Assembly: GCA_958405195.1 (NCBI GenBank)
Contig: CATYDM010000008.1
Location: 1 to 62,290 of the forward strand
Direction of reading: 5' to 3'
Origin: an uncultured Collinsella sp.
GTDB taxonomy: Bacteria; Actinomycetota; Coriobacteriia; Coriobacteriales; Coriobacteriaceae
DNA length: 62,290 bases
Numbering within the stretch: position 1 is the first letter of the stretch; each line of letters begins with the position of its first letter. Below, piece by piece: positions 24,552 to 33,768 of the stretch. The translations under genes were made by a program, and so were the position numbers. Under the pieces are notes generated by a model, which did not search any database, was not told the origin of the DNA, and worked only from the letters and a program-made list of their open reading frames with translations.

Positions 24552-25565
24552 CTATCCCCTAAATTCAAAGGTACTCAGGCCAAACGTCAGCAGATCGCCG
24601 TTGCGCAGCGGGCAGCGCGTAATGCGGCGGTTGTTGACGAGCGTGCCGTTGGTGGAATTGAGGTCCTCGATCGACCAATCCGAGCCCGTAAAGGTGAGCT
24701 GGGCGTGGCGGCGCGACACGTTGGGGTCGCGCAGGGCAATGTCGGAAACTGAGCGCTCGCGACCGATGGTCACCTGTGCGGAGGTGATGTTATGGCTCTC
24801 GCCGCTCACGACGTCGACGAGCTGGGCGAGCGGGCGCTGCGGGGCGCGAGTGCTCGCCATGTTGGAGGCGATGCCGGCTGCGGCGCCTAGGCCCACGGCG
24901 GCACCGGTCGCGGCGGCTCCGCCCATGCCGGCAAGCGCGTCGCGCGAGACGGTCTGAGGCACCGGAATGGGTGCGGCGGCGGGGTCGGGGACGCTAGGCG
25001 CGAAGGGGTCTGCCACGGCAAGCGGGTCGGGAGCGGCGGCGCGAGGCGTCGGCTGCTGCTGGGGCATGGCGGCGGGGCGCTGCTGCTGCGGGGCAGCAAA
25101 CTGCTGCTGGCCGGCGCGCGGGGCGCTGGCGGCACGGCTTGCCGCGGAGTTGTTCTGGCCCAGGCCGTTTTGATAGGCGCGCTCTTCTTCGTACAGGCGG
25201 CCGAGCGTGGGGGCATCGACGTTCTCGGCAAAGACCGAGAACTTGCCGGCGCGCAGCTGCGGATCGATCATAAAGCGCACGAGGGGCTCGCCGACAAACA
25301 CATAGCGGCGCTTTTCGGCCTGTGCCTTCACAAACTCGCGGACCTCGCGCGAAAGCTCGGGGTAGAACGGGGCGAGCATGGGATCGTCGTCGGCGGCGAT
25401 AAGGATGGTATAGAGTGCCGGCGCCGTGTTGACGCCGTTGATCACCAGAGTCTGATCCTCCATGTCGCGAGCGGCCTGCTTGGCAAGCTTCTTAAAGGAG
25501 AACGGGGCACGGGTGGCACCGAAGATGCCGGCCACGTGGTCCTCGAAGATGTTCAGGAAGTTCAC
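24552..25565 (-). CDS. fhaA: FhaA-like protein (DUF3662 + FHA)
   Basis: A 337-aa protein. The N-terminal DUF3662 domain (about 1-115) has FEDHVAGIFGATRAPFSFKKLA and VNGVNTAPALYTIL. A Gln/Pro/Ala-rich linker (about 125-240) leads to a C-terminal FHA domain (about 250-337) with VTIGRERSVSDIAL, VSRRHAQL and EDLNSTNGTLVNN. The start is GTG, overlapping the stop of the upstream kinase (GTGA). In mycobacteria FhaA binds phosphorylated MviN and restrains wall synthesis. Confidence 0.93.
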   Translation of the reverse strand: MNFLNIFEDHVAGIFGATRAPFSFKKLAKQAARDMEDQTLVINGVNTAPALYTILIAADDDPMLAPFYPELSREVREFVKAQAEKRRYVFVGEPLVRFMIDPQLRAGKFSVFAENVDAPTLGRLYEEERAYQNGLGQNNSAASRAASAPRAGQQQFAAPQQQRPAAMPQQQPTPRAAAPDPLAVADPFAPSVPDPAAAPIPVPQTVSRDALAGMGGAAATGAAVGLGAAAGIASNMASTRAPQRPLAQLVDVVSGESHNITSAQVTIGRERSVSDIALRDPNVSRRHAQLTFTGSDWSIEDLNSTNGTLVNNRRITRCPLRNGDLLTFGLSTFEFRG

Positions 25566-27415
25566 GAAAGATCACTCTCCGTATAGGTTCTTTGGTATCC
25601 GAGCAAATATAGGCATATCCCAACGATTATAGAGGATAGGGTTCCCGCAACCGCCGCCTTGGCGACGACCGCGGCTGCAAGGCTGGCAATTTCCATATGG
25701 TGTGCAAGACAGGACGCCGCTGCGCAGCCGATGCCGGTGACAGCGATGGCGGCGATTGCGGCAAGGTTTGAGCCCTGGTCGGCACGCTTGGCATGGGCAT
25801 TGAGCAGCGCGGATGATGCTGCAGCAGTTGCCGCGACCAGCACAAAGGCAGTCCAAAGGAGCGGATCTCCCAGCGCCGCGGCAACGTTACCGAGCCCCAG
25901 CACGCCTCCGGCTGAAAGCGCGACCGTGGCCAGACGGGCAAAAAGCGCGCCCATGCCCGTTGCCGCGGCGGCGCTTGCCGGGCCGAGCCAAAATGACGCG
26001 ACGCCGGCGGCGACCCCAGCTGCCAGGAAGGTATTGCCGGTCAGACAGCCAAGCGCGAGCGCACAGGTGAGCGCGGCGCTCGCGGCAGCCTCGGTACGAC
26101 CCCAGGCGATCCACCAACCGGACATGGCAGCGGCAAAGATCACCGCGACCGGCAACATCGACAGGATGCCCTGTGCCTGCATGGTGGCGTTGGCCATGAG
26201 CACCAAAAAGCCCACAGCCGAGATGGCCGAGCCGATCTGGGGGGCCAGGCCGGCCGCCGCTCCGATCGCGATAGCCGCAATGACCAGGCCGGGAAGCGCC
26301 GCGACTCCGGCCGTTTGCATCAGCAAAAAGCTAAAGGTGCCACACGTTAGCGCCGAGATAGCGTGCATGGTGTAGTCGCGCGCATGGCTCCAGCGCGTGC
26401 CCGCCCAGCCGAGTGCGGGGTCGACCTCGATGGCGTCGTCCTCGTAGTGCGACGGCTCGATACCGTCGAGCTCCTGCTCGTCATCCGAAAGCTCGCCAAC
26501 CATTTGCTCCAGGCTGCGACGGCCCTCGCGCACGCTGCCCAGACCGGCAAGGAGCTGGTCGCAAAATGCCTCGATGCTGTTGGGGCGGTCCTGCGGCATG
26601 GGGGAGAGCGCGCTCATGAGCGCGGCCTCGGCTCCCGGGGGAAAGTGTGGTATCAGCTCGCTGGGATAGGTGGCGCCGCCGATGATGCGGTCGAGCGAGT
26701 CGGCGGGCGTGGCCGCCATAAAGGGAGCGCTGCCGCACAGGCCCTCGTAGATCACACAGGCGAGGGCAAAGACATCGGCGCGTTCGTCGACCGTGCCGGT
26801 CTCGATATCGAGCTGCTCGGGCGGCATGTAGCCGATGGTGCCGCCTCGCGAGCCGCCAAAGCCACCGGCGGACGACAGTCGCGCCATGCCAAAGTCGGTG
26901 AGCTTTACATTGCCCGAGTGGTCGATGAGCACGTTGGCGGGCTTAATGTCCAGGTGGAGTACGCCATTACTATGGGCGAAGGTGAGCGCCTGGCCCAGGG
27001 CATCGGCAATGGCTGCGGCCTCGTCAAAGGTAAGTGAGTGGCCGTTCACGCGGTGCAAAAACTCGGCCAGCGACATGCCATCGACATATTCCATAACCAG
27101 GTAGGCATAGGCTGTGTCGTGCGTAAAGTCGATGACCTGCACGATATTGGGATGTTGAAGCATGGCGGCGGTGTGCGCCTCGCGCAGGACATCCATGATG
27201 TCGCTGGCGGGCATGCCGGCACCGTTGATAAGGGGGATGCGCTTAATGGCGACGCGACGGCGCAGGTGCGTGTCGCGGCAAATCTCGATGGAGCCAAAAC
27301 CGCCGGTCGCAAGTGTCTCGAGCGGCTGGTACCGCTTGAGCAGCTCGCGAGAGCTGGTGCCCTCCAAAGGAACGTCCGGCGAGAACCGGGCGGTATGTTG
27401 CGAGAAAAGCGGCAT
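25562..27415 (-). CDS. Ser/Thr protein kinase with polytopic membrane C-terminus
   Basis: 617 aa from the ATG at 27415, six bases after GAGGG; a TTG two codons earlier is less likely. The kinase domain (about 26-290) has LATGGFGSIEI, VAIKRI, VLHLDIKPANVLI, LTDFGMA and GTIGYMPPEQ. The HRD motif reads HLD, so it is a non-RD kinase. The C-terminal ~270 residues are Ala-rich membrane helices, about eight, with no PASTA domain. It is the first gene of the operon that ends with pknB. The membrane part may sense something in the bilayer; the ligand is unknown. Confidence 0.92.
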   Translation of the reverse strand: MPLFSQHTARFSPDVPLEGTSSRELLKRYQPLETLATGGFGSIEICRDTHLRRRVAIKRIPLINGAGMPASDIMDVLREAHTAAMLQHPNIVQVIDFTHDTAYAYLVMEYVDGMSLAEFLHRVNGHSLTFDEAAAIADALGQALTFAHSNGVLHLDIKPANVLIDHSGNVKLTDFGMARLSSAGGFGGSRGGTIGYMPPEQLDIETGTVDERADVFALACVIYEGLCGSAPFMAATPADSLDRIIGGATYPSELIPHFPPGAEAALMSALSPMPQDRPNSIEAFCDQLLAGLGSVREGRRSLEQMVGELSDDEQELDGIEPSHYEDDAIEVDPALGWAGTRWSHARDYTMHAISALTCGTFSFLLMQTAGVAALPGLVIAAIAIGAAAGLAPQIGSAISAVGFLVLMANATMQAQGILSMLPVAVIFAAAMSGWWIAWGRTEAAASAALTCALALGCLTGNTFLAAGVAAGVASFWLGPASAAAATGMGALFARLATVALSAGGVLGLGNVAAALGDPLLWTAFVLVAATAAASSALLNAHAKRADQGSNLAAIAAIAVTGIGCAAASCLAHHMEIASLAAAVVAKAAVAGTLSSIIVGICLYLLGYQRTYTESDLS

Positions 27416-27559
27416 GGCCAACCCTCGTGCGTTTAAAGTTCGTTTGCGAGCGGCGGGCGCGGGACCGAGCCGTTCGCGGTGGCATAGATGCTGCTAGTGT
27501 AGCACGCTCGGGCAGATGGCGAGGATAACGGGATGCAAGGCTGCCTGTCTGGCTTGGCC

Positions 27560-28267
27560 TTAGCGCTTCTTCTTGTTCTTCTTCTGCTTGCGCTTGGTCT
27601 CCTGGGGCTTGTCGCCCTGTTTGGCTTCGGCAGCGGCCTTTTCTGCCTTCATCTTCTTGCGCTTGGTCTCGATGCGGAGTTTTTTGTTGATGCGGGCCTT
27701 GAGGAAGGGACCGAACTGCTCGGCATCGCCACGGACGAAGGTGTCCTTGGGGATCGTCACACCCTGGTCGGCGAACATGGCCACAAAGATGCGCTCGCCG
27801 TCGAGCACGTGGTCGAGCTTGTCAAACGGGAAGAACTGCGACTTGCCGCTCTTGCCCCAAACCATCAGGCCGTCCTCGTTGGCGGCGACGCGGCGATAGC
27901 GGCCACCCATGGACTCGTCGGCCTCGACGGCGTCGATAAAGTCGCGGGCGAGGGTGTGGTGCAGGTTTTTGCTCCACCAGGCCAAAAAAGCGCCGAACAC
28001 GATCAGCACGACGCCGAACTTGATCCAGCTGCCGCCGGCCACCAACATGCCGATGCCGATGAGCGCGGCAATCGCGGCGGCGACGTACAGGGAGCCACGG
28101 CGCCTGGGCGAGGCGACCAGGCGCGCAAAGTCGGTGACCAGGTCGTTTTCGTACTGGTACTCGTTGAGGTACAGAATGCCGTCATCGGCCGCGGCCTGCT
28201 TCTCGAGCGCGACCTCGACCTGGTCGGCTGCTTCGGAGGGAACGAGGTTGCTCTCTGCGTCTGCCAT
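27560..28267 (-). CDS. YcxB-like membrane protein
   Basis: A 235-aa protein with an acidic N-terminus, two adjacent helices (about 62-80 and 83-101), a cytoplasmic domain resembling the YcxB C-terminal domain (NEDGLMVWGKSGKSQFFPFDKLDHVL, then GVTIPKDTFVRGD), and a strongly Lys-rich tail (about 195-235). It probably binds membrane lipid or nucleic acid through the tail; function unknown. It is separated from the kinase operon by about 140 bases and divergent from dnaX. Confidence 0.8.
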   Translation of the reverse strand: MADAESNLVPSEAADQVEVALEKQAAADDGILYLNEYQYENDLVTDFARLVASPRRRGSLYVAAAIAALIGIGMLVAGGSWIKFGVVLIVFGAFLAWWSKNLHHTLARDFIDAVEADESMGGRYRRVAANEDGLMVWGKSGKSQFFPFDKLDHVLDGERIFVAMFADQGVTIPKDTFVRGDAEQFGPFLKARINKKLRIETKRKKMKAEKAAAEAKQGDKPQETKRKQKKNKKKR

Positions 28268-28382
28268 GCTCTTTGGACTCCTATCGCGGCGGGCTCGCCG
28301 TACGGGTTATTATGAATGCAGTATGCCGTGCGACCGCATGGCCGTCGCGGCAACAAGACTCAGTATACCCGGGGGAGCACCC

Positions 28383-30851
28383 ATGGAATCGTTGTACCGA
28401 AAGTATCGCCCGCTCACCTTCGACTCCGTGGTGGGCCAGCAGCATATCGTCTCGACGCTCGAGCACGCCATCACCGAGGGACGCCTGTCCCATGCGTACC
28501 TGTTCTGCGGTCCGCGCGGCACGGGCAAGACCACCATGGCGCGCATCCTGGCCAAGGCGCTGCTGTGCCGCAATGCCGAGGCGGCGCGCGCCGAGGGTGC
28601 AAGCGGCTGCATGCCCGACGGTACTTGCGAGGAGTGCGAGCTCATTGCCGAGGGTAACCACCCCGATGTCTACGAGCTCGATGCCGCCTCCCGTACGGGC
28701 GTGGACAATGTGCGCGAGGAAATCATCAACTCCGTCAACTTTGCCCCGGTGCGCGGCAAGTACAAGATCTATATCATCGACGAGGTCCACATGCTCACGA
28801 CGGCGGCGTTCAACGCGCTGCTCAAGACGCTCGAGGAGCCGCCGGCACACGTGATCTTTGTGCTGTGCACCACCGACCCGCAAAAGATTCTGGAGACCAT
28901 CCTCTCGCGCTGCCAGCGTTTCGATTTCCATCGCATCGGCAACGAGGATATTGAGCATCGCCTGGCATACGTGTGCGAGCAGGAGGGCTTCGATTACGAC
29001 GACGAGGCGCTGGCTATCGTGGCGCGCCATGCCAAGGGCGGCATGCGCGACGCGTTGTCCACGCTGGAGCAACTGAGCGTCTTTGGCAACGGTTCTGTGC
29101 ATGCGGACGACGCCCGCTCGCTTTTAGGCGAGGTTTCGGACCAGATCCTGGGCGAGTTTGCCCGCGCCATCGCCGAGCGTGATGTCGCCGAGCTCTATGG
29201 ACTGATCCGTGCGCAGGTCGAGGAAGGAAACGACCTGCTGGAGCTGACGCGCGACCTGGTGGCGCACGTGCGCGACGTGTATGTTGCCTGCGTTGCCGGT
29301 GCCCGTGCCGAGTTGTTTGAGGGCGGTGCTGAGCAGGCCGAGGCGCTTGCTGCCGAGGCCGTCGCCTTTGGCGAGCATCCTGCCGACCGCCTGGCCCGTG
29401 TGCTGACAGTGCTCGACGATACCGCATTGGAGATGAGGGGCGCGAGCGACGTGCGCCTGGTGCTCGAGATTGCCTGCACGCGCCTGGCGCGTCCCGAGGC
29501 TGATTTAACGATTGAGGCATTGGCCGAGCGCGTGGCGCGTCTGGAGGCCATGGTTGCCAACGGCGCCGTGCCGGCGAGCGTGGCTGCTGCTCAGGCCGCC
29601 GCGCCTGCAGCATCCGTACCCGCTGCTGCCCAGCAGCCGACGCTCATTTCGGGCGCTCGTGCTGCCGCTCCGGCGGCATCCGCTGCCCCCGCTGCTACGT
29701 CCGCGCGCCAGGGCGGTATGCCTTGGGACCGTGGTACTGCCGCTCCGGCGGCTCAGCCTGCGCCCCGTTCTGCGTCCGTGTCAGCCTCCAAGCCTGCAGC
29801 GCCTGCGCCTCAGCCCGTTGCAGCCCCCGCGCCTGCCACCGCTCCGGAACCTAAGCCCCAGTCCAACAATGCCGCCCAGGTTGCCGCCGCCGGTGCTGCC
29901 GAGACGCCCGCGGTCGAGGATGCCGGAGAGCTGCAGCGCAAATGGGCCGAGGTTGTCGAGCGTGTCAAGGCGCGTCAGGCTTCCTACGCAGGGCTTTTGC
30001 TCAACGCCCGCGCCACGGCCGACGACGGCTCCAAGCTCACGGTCTCGTTCCCCGCGGGTTCGACTTTTGCCATTAAGATGCTCGGTCGCGCCGATACGCA
30101 GTCGGTGGTCCTGCCGACGGTCTGCGCGGTCTTCGGTCGTCGTACCGTCGACTATGTCCTGGATGGGGGTGGCACGCCGGCTCCTCAACATGAGGAGCAT
30201 TCTCCATCTGCACGGGCTGCGGTATCTGCGGACCCGCAACCCGTGTCCTCGGTGCCCCCTGCATCCTCGAGCGCCAGCGCGACGCAGCCAAAAGCGGCGC
30301 CGGTAGCGGCACCGACCCCGTCGGCGCCTGAACCCGCTGCGCCCAAACCGGCTGCTCCGATCCCCGCGCCCAAGTCCGCTGCCGCGCCTGCGCCCAAGTC
30401 ATCCAACCTGGCCAAGGCCCCTTGGCTGCGCTCCGACAACCCTGCCGGTGCTCCTGCCACGGGCAAGCTCCCGACCGAGCCCGCGCCCCGAGCGCCCGAG
30501 CGCGCGTCCGTCCCCATGGCTCAGCCGCCTGCGCAGGCTGCGCCATGGGAATCCGAGCAGGTGCCCTACGACGATGCTATGGTCGGTGGTTTTGCTGCCG
30601 ATGCCGGCGGGGACGATCTGCCCCCGTTCGACGTGCCGGGTGCGGCGTCCGCGACCAAGGCCGCTGCTGTGGCACCCGCAGCCTCTGCAAACGACGACGT
30701 CCCCGCCGCTCCCTGGGAATCCAATCCCGGTGCTGGCAGCCCCTTCGGCCATCAGGGCGCAGCCCCGAGCATCCCGCAGACCGAGGACGAGGCCAAGGCC
30801 CTCATCCGCAGCGTCTTTGGCCAGGCCACCATCTTCAAGCCGGTGGAGTAG
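28383..30851 (+). CDS. dnaX: DNA polymerase III subunits gamma/tau
   Basis: 822 aa from the ATG at 28383, after GGGGGAGC. The clamp-loader AAA+ domain has GPRGTGKT (43-50), a four-Cys zinc module, IIDEVHML and LSRCQRF; the oligomerisation domain III ends near 370. The remaining ~450 residues are an Ala/Pro/Ser-rich linker around a small tau-like domain (about 515-600, LQRKWAEVVERVKARQASYAG). It loads the sliding clamp and holds polymerase and helicase together. The tail is longer than in most bacteria. I see no obvious slippery sequence for making gamma. The genuine start lies well inside the longer open frame. Confidence 0.96.
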   Translation: MESLYRKYRPLTFDSVVGQQHIVSTLEHAITEGRLSHAYLFCGPRGTGKTTMARILAKALLCRNAEAARAEGASGCMPDGTCEECELIAEGNHPDVYELDAASRTGVDNVREEIINSVNFAPVRGKYKIYIIDEVHMLTTAAFNALLKTLEEPPAHVIFVLCTTDPQKILETILSRCQRFDFHRIGNEDIEHRLAYVCEQEGFDYDDEALAIVARHAKGGMRDALSTLEQLSVFGNGSVHADDARSLLGEVSDQILGEFARAIAERDVAELYGLIRAQVEEGNDLLELTRDLVAHVRDVYVACVAGARAELFEGGAEQAEALAAEAVAFGEHPADRLARVLTVLDDTALEMRGASDVRLVLEIACTRLARPEADLTIEALAERVARLEAMVANGAVPASVAAAQAAAPAASVPAAAQQPTLISGARAAAPAASAAPAATSARQGGMPWDRGTAAPAAQPAPRSASVSASKPAAPAPQPVAAPAPATAPEPKPQSNNAAQVAAAGAAETPAVEDAGELQRKWAEVVERVKARQASYAGLLLNARATADDGSKLTVSFPAGSTFAIKMLGRADTQSVVLPTVCAVFGRRTVDYVLDGGGTPAPQHEEHSPSARAAVSADPQPVSSVPPASSSASATQPKAAPVAAPTPSAPEPAAPKPAAPIPAPKSAAAPAPKSSNLAKAPWLRSDNPAGAPATGKLPTEPAPRAPERASVPMAQPPAQAAPWESEQVPYDDAMVGGFAADAGGDDLPPFDVPGAASATKAAAVAPAASANDDVPAAPWESNPGAGSPFGHQGAAPSIPQTEDEAKALIRSVFGQATIFKPVE

Positions 30852-30872
30852 CTGCGCAGGCGGGTATACTGC

Positions 30873-31346
30873 TCAAGAAGAGGACCCCTTGTCCGGGCGC
30901 ATCTGTATTTCGGACATGTGTAGTGTGGTGCCGCGTATGTCGCATTTGAGCAGACAGGTGCGTGACGGTCGGCCTAGGATGCTGAGGTCGATACGATACG
31001 TCGCATGGCTGTCCGTGTACTCGACTTGCTCGGCGTTAATGGTTGCTCCGATTGCCAAATAAACGCCTAGCTCGGCATCGACAATCTTGGAGTCCTTTAT
31101 CTTGACCTTGAACTCTTGGTAGAGGGACGGGCTGTTGTAGTAAACGGTTCGGGTTCCGTCGGTGCACTCATCGGTCGTCTCCCATTTGACGACGGGCTGG
31201 TCCGAGCTGGCTATCAGCGGTTCTGCTCCAAAGGCTATGGCATGGGTGATGACAACCAGCAATGCCCAGCCGACAAAGAGATAGAGAACCAAATATGCAA
31301 CGGGGTGTTTTGAGCGGATGTTTTGGAGCACGTCGGGGGCATTCAT
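30873..31346 (-). CDS. hypothetical signal-anchored protein
   Basis: A 157-aa protein, opposite in strand to dnaX and ybaB. ATG at 31346 follows GGAGGT five bases away, a strong site. One membrane helix near the N-terminus (AYLVLYLFVGWALLVVITHAI region, about 17-39) precedes a ~115-residue outside domain with two cysteines and beta-rich patterns (EYTDSHATYRIDLS). No family is recognised. It interrupts the conserved dnaX-ybaB-recR order and has lower GC than its neighbours, so it may be a later insertion. Confidence 0.7.
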   Translation of the reverse strand: MNAPDVLQNIRSKHPVAYLVLYLFVGWALLVVITHAIAFGAEPLIASSDQPVVKWETTDECTDGTRTVYYNSPSLYQEFKVKIKDSKIVDAELGVYLAIGATINAEQVEYTDSHATYRIDLSILGRPSRTCLLKCDIRGTTLHMSEIQMRPDKGSSS

Positions 31347-31686
31347 GGGGCACCTCCAAATTGCTATCTATGGCAATCAAATTATACCTCGCCGTCATGA
31401 GCGCCGCCTCGAGTAGTGGCTCGGCATTTAGCCATTTAGTGGTACGCATTAAATGTCGGATTCCGGCTCTACAAGATTTAGCTTTAAATATTATGCAGAT
31501 GCGAATTATTCAACTTTGCATAATCTTTGGGTGCGGCTTGCACTCCAGGACATGTATATCGACTGAGGTAGTGTGTCCGCCCCGCTTGCTTGCCCCGCGC
31601 CGTGGTACGATTTTTGAGTTTGAAAGTCCCGCCGTGCTCCGGCTGCCCTTGCAGCTCGGCGTGCGGCCGCACGTAAAGGAGCCATC
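31347..31686. other. intergenic region upstream of ybaB
   Basis: A 340-base gap that must hold the divergent promoters for the 31346 (-) gene and ybaB (+). A possible -10, TACGAT, is at about 31606-31611. I looked for an SRP (4.5S) RNA, common near dnaX, by its GGAAGCAGC loop and did not find it. Confidence 0.35.
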
Positions 31687-32007
31687 ATGGCCGGTATGAA
31701 CATGCAGCAGATGATGAAGCAGGCTCGCAAGATGCAGGAGCAGCTTGCCGCCGCGCAGGAGAACCTCAAGTCCCAGACCGTCGACGCCTCTGCCGGCGGC
31801 GGCATGGTCAAGGTGACCGTTAACGGCGAGATGGAGCTCGTCAACCTCACCATCGATCCCGATGCCCTCGATCCCGAGGACGTCGATATGCTGCAGGATA
31901 TGATCATGGCTGCCGTCAACGAGGCCGTCCGCGGCGTCAACGAGCTCGCCAACAAGCAGATGGGCGCCATCACCGGCGGCCTCAACATCCCGGGCATGCC
32001 GTTCTAA
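31687..32007 (+). CDS. ybaB: YbaB/EbfC nucleoid-associated protein
   Basis: A 106-aa protein of standard length with MNMQQMMKQARKMQEQLA at the start, ASAGGGMVKVTVNG in the middle and PGMPF at the end. YbaB forms tweezer-like dimers that bind DNA. AAAGGAG precedes the ATG, and the gene is 13 bases from recR, the widely conserved pairing. Confidence 0.96.
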   Translation: MAGMNMQQMMKQARKMQEQLAAAQENLKSQTVDASAGGGMVKVTVNGEMELVNLTIDPDALDPEDVDMLQDMIMAAVNEAVRGVNELANKQMGAITGGLNIPGMPF

Positions 32008-32020
32008 GACACACATATAT

Positions 32021-32617
32021 ATGAGTGCGAATCACAGTCTGCAAAAACTGCTCGATGAGCTGGGCCGTCTGCCGGGCATTGGTCCCAAGTCGGCCCAGCG
32101 CATCGCCTATTACCTGCTCGAGGCCGATGCCGAGGAGGCCCGCCGCCTGGCCGAGGCCATCCTGGAGGTCAAGCAGGAGGTCCACTTTTGCAACCGTTGC
32201 TTTAACTACGCCACGGCCGACGAGTGCTCCATCTGCCAGGACCCGATGCGCGATACCACTCGCATTTGCGTGGTGGGCGAGCCGCGCGACGTCCAGGCGA
32301 TTGAGCGCACGGGCAGCTATCATGGCCTGTACCATGTGCTGGGCGGCGTGATCAGCCCCATGGACAAGATTGGTCCCGAGCAGTTGCACATCCGCGAGCT
32401 GCTGGTGCGTCTGGGCCACGAGGATATCCATGAGGTCATTATCGCCACCAACCCCAACATCGAGGGCGAGACCACGGCGAGCTACCTGGCCCGCACTATC
32501 AAGCCGCTGGGCGTCGAGGTATCGCGTCTGGCAAGCGGCCTTCCCGTGGGCGGCGACCTGGAGTATGCCGACGAGCTTACGCTTGGGCGCGCCATCGAGG
32601 CCCGTCGCACGATTTAG
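32021..32617 (+). CDS. recR: recombination mediator RecR
   Basis: A 198-aa protein with helix-hairpin-helix LPGIGPKSAQRIAYYLL, a zinc finger CNRC...CSIC (about 58-73), a Toprim domain (ICVVGEPRDVQAIERTG; IIATNPNIEGE) and a C-terminal Walker-B-like end. It acts with RecF/RecO to load RecA on gapped DNA. Normal family length. It is co-transcribed with ybaB. Confidence 0.97.
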   Translation: MSANHSLQKLLDELGRLPGIGPKSAQRIAYYLLEADAEEARRLAEAILEVKQEVHFCNRCFNYATADECSICQDPMRDTTRICVVGEPRDVQAIERTGSYHGLYHVLGGVISPMDKIGPEQLHIRELLVRLGHEDIHEVIIATNPNIEGETTASYLARTIKPLGVEVSRLASGLPVGGDLEYADELTLGRAIEARRTI

Positions 32618-32823
32618 GTGGCGAGCCTGCTCCTGCCGTATGTTTTCCTCGCGATGCACGGGGTAGTCATAATTTCCCCGTGCGACTGTGAGTTTGTTGT
32701 GCAACAAAGATGCTTCGTATCCGCTTATCGCATGGATGCTTCCGCTCGCATCCTTAATTTGCCCATTCGTTGCGCAACCTTTTGGGTTCGCTGATACACT
32801 CAAATATGGATTCGAATGAATGC

Positions 32824-32848
32824 GCCGCTCCCGAGCGGCGTGTTTTTG
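32824..32848 (+). terminator. terminator after recR, abutting the next gene's ribosome site
   Basis: GCCGCTC/GAGCGGC stem followed by GTGTTTTTG. The GGAGGA of the next gene begins three bases later. A possible promoter (TTGCGC near 32770, GATACACT near 32796) lies upstream, so this hairpin may act as an attenuator for the next gene. Confidence 0.7.
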
Positions 32849-32862
32849 TTGGAGGAGAACGC

Positions 32863-33768
32863 ATGCGGCCCGGTGGCACTCAGATAAAGCGCGGCGCCGC
32901 GGTGCGCATGCGACGCCGACTGGGCTTGGCACCGCGGGCGTACGCACTGCTGTCGTGCTCGCTGGTGCTGGTCATAGCTGGCGTTTCTGCCTATGGCATG
33001 ACCGTGCCGTCCATGATGCAGGCGCATGCCGCACGCGAGCCGCGCGTGGGGCATGAGGTCAAAAGCGATCTGGGCACCACGACTGGATATGCTTGGGCAA
33101 GTGTGGTCGGGCATATTGTGTTTGGCACCGACGATGCGGACGGCGCCGAGGCCCCGGACAACGAAGTCACGCTTGCCAATGGCAAAACCACCGTGCTCAC
33201 CAACACCAAGATCATCGATCGATTGTCCAACAATAGCGTGGCGGCAACGGTGAATAAGGTCGAGCAGCAAAAGGAGCAGGACGCCCAGCAGTCCGGAAAG
33301 CCCGGTAGCTCGGATACTTCTGGCTCCGGCTCGGATTCATCGAGTTCGGGCGGCGGCTCTGGGTCGGGTTCCTCTACCGGAGGGCCTGGAAACGGCGGCT
33401 CGACGGGCGGCAACACTGACAACGATGCAAACTCCGGCGGCCTTTCCGCTGCTGAGGAAGAGAGCATTCACAGTTGGCTTGTGACCAAGTACAACATGCT
33501 CGACGGCTATGTTTCTCGTGCCAATGACGTGGTCTCGACCTATAACTCTACGGGAGATCCCAGGCCGTGCGACAGCCTGGTCGGGGAGATGTTTGTCATT
33601 CGAGCCGAGTTCGGTCGTCAGACATTCTCGCCCCGGTCAAAGTGGTATCAGCAGTATGCCAATCTGTGGGGCTGTTACACCAACCTATGTCAATGGGTCG
33701 GCCATTACGGCGATGATGATGTCGCGCTCGGTAACTTCAACAATAACGTGGCGGCGCTTGCCCTATGA
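32863..33768 (+). CDS. secreted or membrane-anchored protein with Gly/Ser-rich linker
   Basis: A 301-aa protein from the ATG at 32863, which follows GGAGGAGAAC. A basic N-terminus (MRRRLGLAPR) and one helix (about 30-52) anchor it. A ~100-residue region follows, then a Gly/Ser/Asn repeat linker (about 145-195) and a C-terminal helical domain (LVTKYNMLDGYVSRANDVV to the end) with two cysteines. The stop overlaps the start of the kinase at 33765 (ATGATGA), so the two are coupled. It may be the extracellular sensor or a substrate of that kinase. No family is recognised. Confidence 0.75.
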   Translation: MRPGGTQIKRGAAVRMRRRLGLAPRAYALLSCSLVLVIAGVSAYGMTVPSMMQAHAAREPRVGHEVKSDLGTTTGYAWASVVGHIVFGTDDADGAEAPDNEVTLANGKTTVLTNTKIIDRLSNNSVAATVNKVEQQKEQDAQQSGKPGSSDTSGSGSDSSSSGGGSGSGSSTGGPGNGGSTGGNTDNDANSGGLSAAEEESIHSWLVTKYNMLDGYVSRANDVVSTYNSTGDPRPCDSLVGEMFVIRAEFGRQTFSPRSKWYQQYANLWGCYTNLCQWVGHYGDDDVALGNFNNNVAALAL

